Assembly: GCA_012520835.1 (NCBI GenBank)
Contig: JAAYNN010000022.1
Span: 1 to 22,763, forward strand
DNA: 22,763 nucleotides
Origin: Dehalococcoidales bacterium
GTDB lineage: Bacteria > Chloroflexota > Dehalococcoidia > Dehalococcoidales > UBA5627
Direction: 5' to 3'
Shown here: piece by piece, positions 8,176-18,101 of the stretch
How the letters are laid out: each line of letters opens with the position of its first letter
How positions within the stretch are numbered: the stretch's first letter is position 1
Notes under the pieces: generated by a model
The model's input: the letters and a program-made list of their open reading frames with translations, nothing else
The model's database searches: none
Told to the model about the DNA's origin: nothing
Position numbers and translations under genes: made by a program

Positions 8176-9204
8176 TCATACTTGTTTTATGCCTTTGTAT
8201 CCGGTTTTCTTTTCCATTAGCTTAATTTGTGGCGTTAGTTCTAACTTTTTAAGTATATTGCTTTTTGGATTTTCTATTGTTGATACTAATGATTTGTTTA
8301 GTGTTGGTTGGGTCAATGTTTTTGTTATGCCTTTCTTAACATAAAGTTGTTTTGTTAGTAAAAAGGGCGCTATTTTGTCATAGTCTAAATCACGGATAGT
8401 AATAATTTTGTCTAGGAAAATTGATACATAACAGTTATTAATTTTTATAGGATAAGTATCTTCTAGTTTCGCTTGGGCAATTTGAATATATTCACTATCG
8501 ATATCTATCCCAATATATTTTCTTCCTAATCTTTTTGCAGCTATTGCTGTTGTTCCTGTTCCTAAAAATGGGTCCAAGACGATATCAGCCTCTTCCGTTA
8601 CCATTAAAATAAGTCGTTCTAATAAATGTATTGGTAATTGACAGGGATGATCATCACGACGATTAACATGCCTTATTCTATATATATCAGTCCACACATC
8701 GCTAATTAAAGTTCCAAATGGGTGAATTTGGTTCTTTTTTCCACCATAGTCTTTTAATAATGCATCACATTCTCTACAATAACGATGAGGTGCGCGAACA
8801 TCAAAAAATTTAAACTTGTCTGATTTAACGTACCATAGAATTCCATAATGATTAGGTAAGATTGTTTTTCCTAATGGCGCACCCATTGCATCCCATGCTA
8901 TCCAGTGTTTAAATTTAGCTAGATCATTTAATAATGTAGAGTAATAAGTGAGCCATTTGGGTATATTATGCACAAATATTGACCCTGTGGGTTTTGTAAT
9001 TCTAACCATTTGTTGCAACCACTCATTACACCAAGAAAAATAATCGGAAATATTTTTTTCATCGTAATATTTCCCGTATTTTTTATTTAAATTGAACGGC
9101 GGGTCAGCAAATGTCATATCGACACTTTCGCTGGGAATTTGTTTCATTATTTCTAAAGCATCACCTAATATTGCTTTATTGCTTAACGTTGAAAGTTCTT
9201 TCAT
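8176..9204 (-). CDS. DNA methyltransferase of a type II R-M system (beta class)
   Basis: This enzyme would transfer a methyl group from S-adenosylmethionine to an exocyclic amino group (N6-adenine or N4-cytosine) in the recognition site, protecting host DNA. From the ATG at 9204 it is 342 aa. The catalytic motif DPPF (34-37, in FADPPFNLN) comes before the AdoMet-binding motif DPFLGTGTT (211-219), the beta-class order. A cysteine pair, YCRECD (142-147), and HPCQLP (186-191) lie between them. A ~90-aa C-terminal extension follows the catalytic fold and might add target recognition. An in-frame TTG at 9231 would add 9 residues and overlap the nuclease gene; I prefer the ATG, 4 bp after the nuclease stop. 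It is strongly AT-rich, like its partner. The target site cannot be read from the sequence. Confidence 0.9.
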   Translation of the reverse strand: MKELSTLSNKAILGDALEIMKQIPSESVDMTFADPPFNLNKKYGKYYDEKNISDYFSWCNEWLQQMVRITKPTGSIFVHNIPKWLTYYSTLLNDLAKFKHWIAWDAMGAPLGKTILPNHYGILWYVKSDKFKFFDVRAPHRYCRECDALLKDYGGKKNQIHPFGTLISDVWTDIYRIRHVNRRDDHPCQLPIHLLERLILMVTEEADIVLDPFLGTGTTAIAAKRLGRKYIGIDIDSEYIQIAQAKLEDTYPIKINNCYVSIFLDKIITIRDLDYDKIAPFLLTKQLYVKKGITKTLTQPTLNKSLVSTIENPKSNILKKLELTPQIKLMEKKTGYKGIKQV

Positions 9205-9208
9205 GGTT

Positions 9209-10189
9209 TTACTTAAGCTTTGGTTGTTCAAGGAAATTATTAATGTAATCTATAAATCTTTCGAGTTCTGATTTTTCAAAAGTAAAGACGTTGTCGAAAG
9301 CTGAAATCAATCTTTTTAAATCGTTTTGTCTTGCATACCAGCCAATACCGTCAACAAACCCAATGAAAACTGCATTCTGATAATACCTTCTAATATCTTC
9401 TGCAACTCCCATTTCTGTTTTTGCTTTATCGCCCATACCAGAAGAAGTAGTCACCTCGTATGAAGACTCAATAAAAATTTGTGGATTGGTAATATCTGGT
9501 ATCACTAAATCTATTTTTCTTCCTAGATATTCTACTATCTTGTTCGCTTGCCAAGAAATGGAATTTTTATCAAGTATTGATGTGACTAAATTAATAGCAT
9601 CATTATATCCGCTGGCTTTATAGCTACCTTTTCTGGAATGTCTGACAAGGCTATCTAATAGATTTTCTGTTGAGAAATCTAATTTTCCAAAATTAAATTT
9701 TTTAAGTTCAAATAATGGGATTACTTTTTGTAATAATGGGACTGAAAAACCTTCAAAGAGCAAATTAACTAAAGTACTAGCTAATTCCTTATTATTTCTA
9801 ATGCGCTTAAATAAATATTGCTTACTCCATTCGTTATAATTCTTCTGTTCAGGAAACGCCCCTTTTACAATCAGCTTGTTTAACTCATTATCATCTACTA
9901 TCCTAATAAAAGTAAATAGTCTTAAAAGGAATTCCTCAGAAATTGAACTCAGTGACAATATTGCATAAAGGCCATCTTCTTTCTCCATAATTAGCTTGGT
10001 GATGATTGCTTTTTTATCCTCAATTGTCTTTTTAGTTTCTAGTTCTTGTTTTAGTAAAAGTAACAACTTAGATAACGAACTTATATATGCTTCCGTTTGG
10101 TTCTCAAAATCTTCATTATGAAAGAAGAACGTATTTCTCTTTATCACTATATTAAATTTTTCTGTGTTCGTAAGTGATTTGAAGCTCAT
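9209..10189 (-). CDS. Probable type II restriction endonuclease (PD-(D/E)XK-like)
   Basis: This is probably the nuclease that cuts unmethylated sites, judged mainly from its position directly upstream of the methyltransferase gene. The 326-aa protein has a helical N-terminal half (about 30-170) without a recognised fold. Its C-terminal half looks like a PD-(D/E)XK core: KIDLVIP with Asp227, then IFIESSYEVTTSSG with Glu241, then a helix, and FVDGIGW (278-284). A DGxGW element near the end, with a Ser/Gly-rich stretch after the glutamate, recalls DpnII-like enzymes. The usual E-x-K lysine is Ser243 here. The start ATG at 10189 has a GAGGTGA ribosome site (10194-10200). A+T content is clearly higher than in secA or the 228-aa gene on either side, which suggests transfer. 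Confidence 0.7.
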   Translation of the reverse strand: MSFKSLTNTEKFNIVIKRNTFFFHNEDFENQTEAYISSLSKLLLLLKQELETKKTIEDKKAIITKLIMEKEDGLYAILSLSSISEEFLLRLFTFIRIVDDNELNKLIVKGAFPEQKNYNEWSKQYLFKRIRNNKELASTLVNLLFEGFSVPLLQKVIPLFELKKFNFGKLDFSTENLLDSLVRHSRKGSYKASGYNDAINLVTSILDKNSISWQANKIVEYLGRKIDLVIPDITNPQIFIESSYEVTTSSGMGDKAKTEMGVAEDIRRYYQNAVFIGFVDGIGWYARQNDLKRLISAFDNVFTFEKSELERFIDYINNFLEQPKLK

Positions 10190-10203
10190 ACAATCACCTC
10201 TGT

Positions 10204-10227
10204 GTTTACAGTGTATTCATTGTAAAC
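10204..10227. promoter_or_regulatory. 24-bp dyad upstream of the R-M operon (possible operator)
   Basis: Arms GTTTACA / TGTAAAC (10204-10210 and 10221-10227) are perfect, with partial symmetry continuing inward. The dyad lies just before the nuclease ribosome site and contains a possible -10 box (TACAAT on the minus strand). It lacks a T-run on the minus strand, so it is a poor secA terminator. An operator is an inference. Confidence 0.4.
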
Positions 10228-10266
10228 AAATTTAATTGGTTTAAATATGCACGTATTACAATCGTT

Positions 10267-12930
<2,664 letters not shown>

Positions 12931-12963
12931 CTGATCACCTTTTAATGTAATGATTTACCGGTT

Positions 12964-13224
12964 CTAATTACCATGAGTCGGGGGAAGGTCCTCATCCTCA
13001 TGGTTTTGCGCATCGGGTTGATACTCCGAGTTGATAATATTCTGCGCTTCCTCGGCGTATGCTTCAGGGACCATTACCCTGACTTCCCCCATGCCATCGA
13101 AAACGAAGCTGTGAACCGAGCCGGCGGCATTGGAACGGAGTATACAGGGTATATTGTAACCGTCCAGCATCCCCTTGATCAGCTGGGCTTCCAATTCCCC
13201 TCTGGCTTTATATACTATTATCAT
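12964..13224 (-). CDS. DUF2007-like small protein
   Basis: From ATG 13224 this gene encodes 86 aa that begin MIIVYKARGELEAQLIKGML and continue with a ligand-type fold typical of DUF2007 proteins, which have been described as putative signal-transducing proteins of unknown partner. The N-terminal motif (a short strand, then a helix with E-x-x-x-I-K-x-x-L) is the part I recognise. The last ~20 residues are acidic and probably disordered. The first 17 bp overlap the end of prs, which suggests translational coupling; no clear ribosome site is seen. A longer reading from 13296 would add 24 residues inside prs and is unlikely. It sits between prs and secA. The family call is moderate and the function is unknown. 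Confidence 0.8.
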   Translation of the reverse strand: MIIVYKARGELEAQLIKGMLDGYNIPCILRSNAAGSVHSFVFDGMGEVRVMVPEAYAEEAQNIINSEYQPDAQNHEDEDLPPTHGN

Positions 13225-14176
13225 ACAATGGTTTTTTGGGCTCGAACAGTTCCCCGACCGATTGCCCGGTATGGATACGCCTAATGGCCTCTCCAAGCAG
13301 CGGAGCGATGGGTAAGACGGTAATCTTATCCAGCTTTTTCTTGCCGGAGACAGGGATGGTATCGGTTACCACCACTTCCTTGACGGGAGAAGCTGCAATG
13401 CGTTCGATGGCAGGCCCCGAAAAGACGGGGTGGGTGCAACAGGCATAAACCTCTTTCGAGCCGTTATTCAACAATGCATTTACGGTATTCACCAGCGAGC
13501 CGCCGGTATCGATTTCATCATCCACAGTAAGAGCGGTCTTTCCGGCTACTTCACCGATAATATTCAGGGTTTCGGTCTGGTCGACATTTCCGATGCGCCT
13601 CTTCTCCATGATTGCCAGTGGGGCATTGAGTTTAGCGGCATAATCACGGGCGCGCTTGGTGCTGCCGATATCGGTAGCCACCACCACCAGATCTTTTAAT
13701 TTCTTCTGCTTAAAGTAATTGCTGATGATGTCGATAGCAGTCAGTTCATCCACGGGTATGTTGAAGAAGCCCTGGATTTGAGCGGCGTGCAGGTCAACCG
13801 TCAGAATGCGGTTGGCGCCGGCGACCGTCAGCAGGTCTGCCACCAGCCGGGCGGTAATAGGTACTCTGGGCTGGTCTTTTTTATCGGTGCGGCCGTAGCC
13901 GTAATACGATACAACGGCGGTTATGCGGTCGGCGGAAGCCCTCTTCAAGGCATCTATCATGATAAGTAATTCCACCAGGCTCTGGTTAACGGGGGAACAT
14001 ATCGGTTGTATAACGAAAGTGTCACGCGATCGGACGTTTTCCAATATACGCACGAAAGAGTTTTCGTTGCTGAACTGCATAACTTCGCATTTTCCCAGAG
14101 GAATACCAAGATATTCAACAACGGCTTTGGCTAAATCGGGATTAGCGTTGCCTGTAAATACCTTAAGTTCATCCAT
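13208..14176 (-). CDS. prs: Ribose-phosphate pyrophosphokinase
   Basis: Prs makes PRPP from ribose 5-phosphate and ATP, feeding purine, pyrimidine, NAD, His and Trp synthesis. The 322-aa protein begins MDELKVFTGNANPDLA, a classic start for the family. It carries YYGYGRTDKKDQPR (91-104, ATP and substrate contacts), DLHAAQIQGFF (128-138), the flexible-loop KRRIGN (192-197) and the PRPP-binding VDDEIDTGGS (218-227). ATATDIGSTKRAR-type residues at 167-177 replace the more usual PDVGGVxRAR version of that segment. I set the start at 14176 because AGGGAG (14183-14188) lies 6 nt upstream; two in-frame Met codons at 14194 and 14197 lack such a site. It is 35 bp after glyA and overlaps the DUF2007 gene. 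Confidence 0.96.
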   Translation of the reverse strand: MDELKVFTGNANPDLAKAVVEYLGIPLGKCEVMQFSNENSFVRILENVRSRDTFVIQPICSPVNQSLVELLIMIDALKRASADRITAVVSYYGYGRTDKKDQPRVPITARLVADLLTVAGANRILTVDLHAAQIQGFFNIPVDELTAIDIISNYFKQKKLKDLVVVATDIGSTKRARDYAAKLNAPLAIMEKRRIGNVDQTETLNIIGEVAGKTALTVDDEIDTGGSLVNTVNALLNNGSKEVYACCTHPVFSGPAIERIAASPVKEVVVTDTIPVSGKKKLDKITVLPIAPLLGEAIRRIHTGQSVGELFEPKKPLYDNSI

Positions 14177-14211
14177 AGAAATCTCCCTGTACATCATTAC
14201 AATCCTTCTGG

Positions 14212-15459
14212 CTATTTATCGATTCCCGGAACCGGGAATCGTTTGCATATTTCGGCTACTTCATTCTTGATTTGAGCCTGTAATTCCGTATCGTTGATAT
14301 TTTTGATAATTTTCATGATCATAACGGCAATGCGTTTCATTTCTTCCGTCCCGAAACCGCGCGAGGTTACCGCAGCTGTTCCCAGCCTCATTCCGCCCGG
14401 GATACGCGCCGTAGAGGCAGTATCGAAGGGAACGGTGTTGCGGTTGACAACGATAGCAGCGCGTCCCAGCGCTTCCTCGGCTTCCTTGCCGTTGACGCCG
14501 CTGCCGCACAGGTCTACCAGCATCAGGTGGTTATCCGTTCCGCCGGAAACCAGCCGCAGTCCCATTCTTTTAAGCTCGGTAGCCAGTGTATTCGTATTCT
14601 CGATAATGGCTTTCTGGTATTTATAGAAATCCGGCTGCATGGCTTCTTTAAAAGCGACCGCCTTGGCAGCGATGACATGCATTAAAGGCCCGCCCTGCAT
14701 CCTGGGGAAGACCGCAGAATCGATGCCTTTGGCCAGTTCATGTGTACACAGTATGAAACCGCCGCGCGGCCCCCTTAATGTTTTGTGCGTGGTGGATGTT
14801 ACCACCTGGGCATAGGGAACCGGGGAGGGATGCAATCCGGCAGCTACCAGGCCGGCAATATGAGCCATATCCGCCATCAGTATGGCGCCGGCTTTATCGG
14901 CAATATACCTGAAACGTTCGAAATCAATTACCCTCGGATAGGCGCTGGAGCCGGCAATTATCATCTTCGGTTTATGCTCCATGGCTATTTTTTCGACTTC
15001 TTCATAGTCGATGCGCTCGGTTTCCGGGTTCAGCCCATAGGATACGATGTTATAATACCTGCCTGAGAAGTTTGCCGATGCGCCGTGCGTTAAATGACCT
15101 CCATGAGGGAGGCTCATGCCCATGACGGTGTCTCCCGGATTTACCAGGGCGAAGTAAACCGCCATATTGGCCTGCGCCCCGCTGTGCGGCTGCACGTTGG
15201 CGTGTTCGGCACGGAAAAGTTCTTTGGCACGCTCTATGGCGATTGTTTCGATAATATCGACATCCTCACAGCCGCCGTAATAGCGTTTGCCGGAGTATCC
15301 TTCGGCATATTTGTTTGTTAAAAAAGTACCCTGTGCTTCAAGCACGGCTTTACTGGCATAGTTTTCGGAAGCAATCAGGTTTATCGTTTCACGCTGGCGT
15401 TTTTTCTCCTGTTCGATAGCCTGACTGATTTCCGGGTCGTTTTGATTTAAAGAGTTCAT
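14212..15459 (-). CDS. glyA: Serine hydroxymethyltransferase
   Basis: GlyA interconverts serine and glycine with tetrahydrofolate, supplying one-carbon units; it is a cytosolic PLP enzyme. The 415-aa protein shows LIASENYAS (28-36), NKYAEGYSGKRYYGG (49-63), the His-Gly-rich PHGGHLTHG (118-126) and the PLP-lysine site TSTTHKTLRGPRGG (221-234, Lys226). The length is standard. ATG 15459 has AAGGAGAT close upstream (about 15462-15469). It is followed by prs after 35 bp, so one-carbon and PRPP supply for purine synthesis are probably co-transcribed. A 9-bp perfect dyad lies within its last codons (14221-14240). Confidence 0.98.
   Translation of the reverse strand: MNSLNQNDPEISQAIEQEKKRQRETINLIASENYASKAVLEAQGTFLTNKYAEGYSGKRYYGGCEDVDIIETIAIERAKELFRAEHANVQPHSGAQANMAVYFALVNPGDTVMGMSLPHGGHLTHGASANFSGRYYNIVSYGLNPETERIDYEEVEKIAMEHKPKMIIAGSSAYPRVIDFERFRYIADKAGAILMADMAHIAGLVAAGLHPSPVPYAQVVTSTTHKTLRGPRGGFILCTHELAKGIDSAVFPRMQGGPLMHVIAAKAVAFKEAMQPDFYKYQKAIIENTNTLATELKRMGLRLVSGGTDNHLMLVDLCGSGVNGKEAEEALGRAAIVVNRNTVPFDTASTARIPGGMRLGTAAVTSRGFGTEEMKRIAVMIMKIIKNINDTELQAQIKNEVAEICKRFPVPGIDK
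14221..14240. other. Perfect 20-bp dyad at the 3' end of glyA
   Basis: Arms GATTCCCGG and CCGGGAATC flank a 2-nt centre, inside the last codons of glyA and 45 bp before the prs start. There is no T-run, so it is not a standard terminator. It could form an mRNA hairpin between the two genes, or be chance in coding sequence. Confidence 0.35.
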
Positions 15460-15501
15460 AAATCTCCTTCCTGGGGAATAAAATGAATATAATTAATTGT
15501 A

Positions 15502-16842
15502 CTATTGTTCCGACTGCTTATCAACCTGAATGACTGCGGAGTCGGGAGTGTGTTCCGGTAAAATATCTACGCCGGCATCCGCCGGGAGTTCCGGGACAGC
15601 ATCGGGTACATCGACCGTTGCAGGATCGCTTTTTTGCAGTATTCCCATGTACCAGACGATGTAAGCCAGAAGTATCAGGCAGAGCGGAATAGACAGCCAT
15701 AACTGCATGGGAGAAAGAACTATAAATGAGGCAACATGTCCCGAGAGCCACAAAAGGAGGATTGCTTTTCCCAGGCGCCCCTTATTCAATTTTTCCATTA
15801 CCATTGCCATGCCCATAGCCACGGCGCCGATGGTCGGATAGAAATAGAAATAGTAGGTCAGCCGGTCGGTAATCAGTACAATCGGTATCCAGCTCAAGTA
15901 CATGCCGCAGAACCAGAGCATGCTGAAAAGGCTCTGCCGCTCACCCTTGATAAAGCGGTATATCAGGTAGCCGTAAACGGGAATAATTGTGTACATCAGT
16001 GTCGGGCTGATAAGCCCCTGCCACCTGATGACATCGGTTCCGAAGAAGATGGGGTTCTGTGGAACGAATATCCATAACCAGGGGTAGGCTTCCCATCCTC
16101 CGCTATAATCTTTGAATGTCAGGGTGCCCGCCGACTTCATCATATCAACAAAGTCCGTAAACGGATTTATCCATTTCATATAAATTATCGAATCGCAGAC
16201 AAATAAACCGGCGAAAAAAGCAATGGGTACCATGTATATCGAAAGCAGGAAACGCAGCGGTTTGCGGTGGCCGGCAAACAGCCAGTGCAGGCCGATGACC
16301 ACGCAGCCGAGGGCGCCGGTCATCTTGCAGAGCATTGAAAGCCCGAGACAGGCGCAGGCTAAAAAGAACCTATCCTTCAGATAGAGCCAGAAAGCTAAAA
16401 GTACGAAAAACAGGCTGTAAACGTCCAGCATATCGATACTGGAGATTAAAAAGTTGAGATTCTCAAGCGCCAGCAGAAAAGTAGCCAGCGTGGAAACCAT
16501 CACCGAGAGCTTCAACTGCCGGCAAATCAGAAATAGCAAAAACAGGTTGGCGATACCGAACAGTATCGGGGGCAGTCGCCAGCCGATGGGATTATCACCG
16601 AAAAGCTGGATGCCGCCGACAATTATCAGCTTCGATAGCGGCGGATGCTCCGGGCGGTCGGTGGTATGCAGATCGATAATATTCTGGGCATCTTTAATAT
16701 AATAGGTTTCGTCGAAGATATAACCGTCGGAGGGTTGAGTAATGACGCTTAAATGCATTACAAGCGAAAACAGGATTATCAAAAATAACCCGCAATACTG
16801 CCAGTTGATGAACTTGAAAAATGCGCTTTTTATTTTTTCCAT
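15502..16842 (-). CDS. PMT-like membrane mannosyltransferase (GT-C fold)
   Basis: This is a polytopic inner-membrane glycosyltransferase that probably moves mannose (or another sugar) from a polyprenyl-phosphate donor to protein or another acceptor outside the membrane. The 446-aa protein has about ten hydrophobic segments. The first external loop carries the GT-C signature YIFDETYYIKDA (41-52, Asp44-Glu45), then EHPPLSK (65-71), as in the dolichyl-phosphate-mannose protein mannosyltransferase (GT39) family. LLCKMTG (170-176) is also family-like. The last ~45 residues are acidic and look disordered. The start overlaps the end of the upstream GT2 gene by 13 bp, so donor synthesis and use are coupled. 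The exact acceptor and sugar are not shown by the sequence. Confidence 0.85.
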   Translation of the reverse strand: MEKIKSAFFKFINWQYCGLFLIILFSLVMHLSVITQPSDGYIFDETYYIKDAQNIIDLHTTDRPEHPPLSKLIIVGGIQLFGDNPIGWRLPPILFGIANLFLLFLICRQLKLSVMVSTLATFLLALENLNFLISSIDMLDVYSLFFVLLAFWLYLKDRFFLACACLGLSMLCKMTGALGCVVIGLHWLFAGHRKPLRFLLSIYMVPIAFFAGLFVCDSIIYMKWINPFTDFVDMMKSAGTLTFKDYSGGWEAYPWLWIFVPQNPIFFGTDVIRWQGLISPTLMYTIIPVYGYLIYRFIKGERQSLFSMLWFCGMYLSWIPIVLITDRLTYYFYFYPTIGAVAMGMAMVMEKLNKGRLGKAILLLWLSGHVASFIVLSPMQLWLSIPLCLILLAYIVWYMGILQKSDPATVDVPDAVPELPADAGVDILPEHTPDSAVIQVDKQSEQ

Positions 16843-17942
16843 GTCAAGAAATTATTTAACAGATAATTCCAGAGAAAGGCGACGACGATACCAATCAGTA
16901 CCGATATGATGTCATGCAAGCCGATAACGACGGCAAACAAATTGGTTATTCCGATTTGTATCAAGGCTCCGATCAGGCATATCAGGTTGAAATTCAGAAG
17001 CCGCTTGAAGAAGGAAACAATGCCTCCCGCATTGCGGTCGGAAAAAGTGAAGAAGTTATTCAGGATAAAGTTGGTAATTATCGATGTCTCTATGCTGATG
17101 GTAAGGGCGATATTGCCCGAAAGAATGCCGGCTGAGATATCGGCGATGGATGTAAAACCGGCATAGCGCGTCAACAGGGCGTATAAACCGAGATTAACGA
17201 TAACTCCGCTGCCGCCGACGATGCAGAACTTGATAAGGCGTACCAGTTCACCGGTGCGCTGCATCAGACTGTAGATGTGCTTTAAATAATCCAGCTGCTG
17301 TTTGGCGTTCAGCTTGCTTTCGCCGCGGCTGCGCGTAACGAACATAAAGGGCACTTCGACGGCCGACTTCCATTTTCCCAGCATCAGGATTTCCAATAAA
17401 ATCTTGAAGCCGGAGGGATTCAACTTGGCGTCTTTTACCACCTCTCTTTTTATGACGAAGAAACCCGACATCGGGTCCTTGATTTTTCTGGTCGAAGGCA
17501 GAAACATGTGGGAAATAAAAGCAGCTCCCTTGGATATTATACGGCGTACGACGCCCCACCCCTCGCAGCCTCCCCCCTCGATGTACCTGGAGCCGATGGC
17601 GACATCCGCTCCCTGATAAATTGCCTCAACCAGTGACGGAACAACTTCCGGCGGATGCTGTAGGTCGGCATCCATGACAACGATAATGTCGCTTGCGGCA
17701 TGTTCGAATCCGTCCACCACGGCCGATGCCAGCCCTTTTTTGTCGCGCCTGACAATTATTTTCACCGGGAATTGAGCCGACAGGGATTGGACCAGTTCTT
17801 CGCTGCCGTCTCTGCTGTTGTCGTCCATGATGACTATTTCAAACTGATAACCGGCCAGAGCGGCAGAGAGCCGGGTTACCAGGGGTTCGATATTGTCCTT
17901 TTCCTTGTAGGCCGGAATGACCAGCGAAATTTTTCTATTCAT
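16830..17942 (-). CDS. Polyprenyl-phosphate mannose synthase (GT2-GtrA fusion)
   Basis: This enzyme is predicted to transfer a hexose, most likely mannose from GDP-mannose, onto polyprenyl phosphate at the inner membrane. The cytosolic GT2 domain (about 1-230) has LVIPAYKEKDNI (7-18), DDNSRDG (40-46), the metal-binding DADLQHPP (91-98), DPMSGFF (156-162) and SRGESKL (205-211), as in DPM1-type enzymes. The C-terminal ~135 residues are a four-helix GtrA-like membrane domain (about 235-370) that anchors the enzyme or helps flip the lipid-linked sugar. The length of 370 aa is usual for the fusion. ATG 17942 has only a weak ribosome site. Its 3' end overlaps the PMT-like gene, which would use its product. 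Whether the sugar is mannose or glucose is not certain. Confidence 0.88.
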   Translation of the reverse strand: MNRKISLVIPAYKEKDNIEPLVTRLSAALAGYQFEIVIMDDNSRDGSEELVQSLSAQFPVKIIVRRDKKGLASAVVDGFEHAASDIIVVMDADLQHPPEVVPSLVEAIYQGADVAIGSRYIEGGGCEGWGVVRRIISKGAAFISHMFLPSTRKIKDPMSGFFVIKREVVKDAKLNPSGFKILLEILMLGKWKSAVEVPFMFVTRSRGESKLNAKQQLDYLKHIYSLMQRTGELVRLIKFCIVGGSGVIVNLGLYALLTRYAGFTSIADISAGILSGNIALTISIETSIITNFILNNFFTFSDRNAGGIVSFFKRLLNFNLICLIGALIQIGITNLFAVVIGLHDIISVLIGIVVAFLWNYLLNNFLTWKK

Positions 17943-18066
17943 TCTATGATCGTTTCACGAATACGTTTTCAGGATTCTGTTTATTCTATCACAAAGATGT
18001 TTTAAAAAAAACAGGCTTGATTTTGACTCAAAAAAGCAATAATGTTAGACTAGCTTACACACATGT

Positions 18067-18072
18067 TATAAT
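18067..18072 (+). promoter_or_regulatory. Likely -10 box of the DUF262-like gene
   Basis: A perfect TATAAT lies 29 nt before the ATG at 18102, in the 159-bp space between divergent genes. No good -35 box is found at the right distance, so the promoter call is tentative. Confidence 0.4.
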
Positions 18073-18101
18073 GATATTTTCAAGCAGGAGATAGCCTGTC
18101 C

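Noticed and set aside
8072..8344. 90-codon plus-strand frame across the methyltransferase 3' end
   Set aside because: It is antisense to the methyltransferase tail and arises from AT-rich sequence; no supporting motif or ribosome site.
7402..10189. A larger defence island joining the 228-aa gene to the R-M pair
   Set aside because: The 228-aa gene has the base composition of the resident chromosome, and no helicase, BREX, Type I or abortive-infection gene lies nearby.
13225..13296. 24-residue N-terminal extension of the DUF2007-like protein
   Set aside because: It lies wholly inside prs in another frame, is unlike the family start, and the protein aligns from MIIVYKA.
14177..14197. Longer prs start at 14197 or 14194
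   Set aside because: No ribosome site there, while AGGGAG is well placed for ATG 14176, which gives the typical N-terminus.
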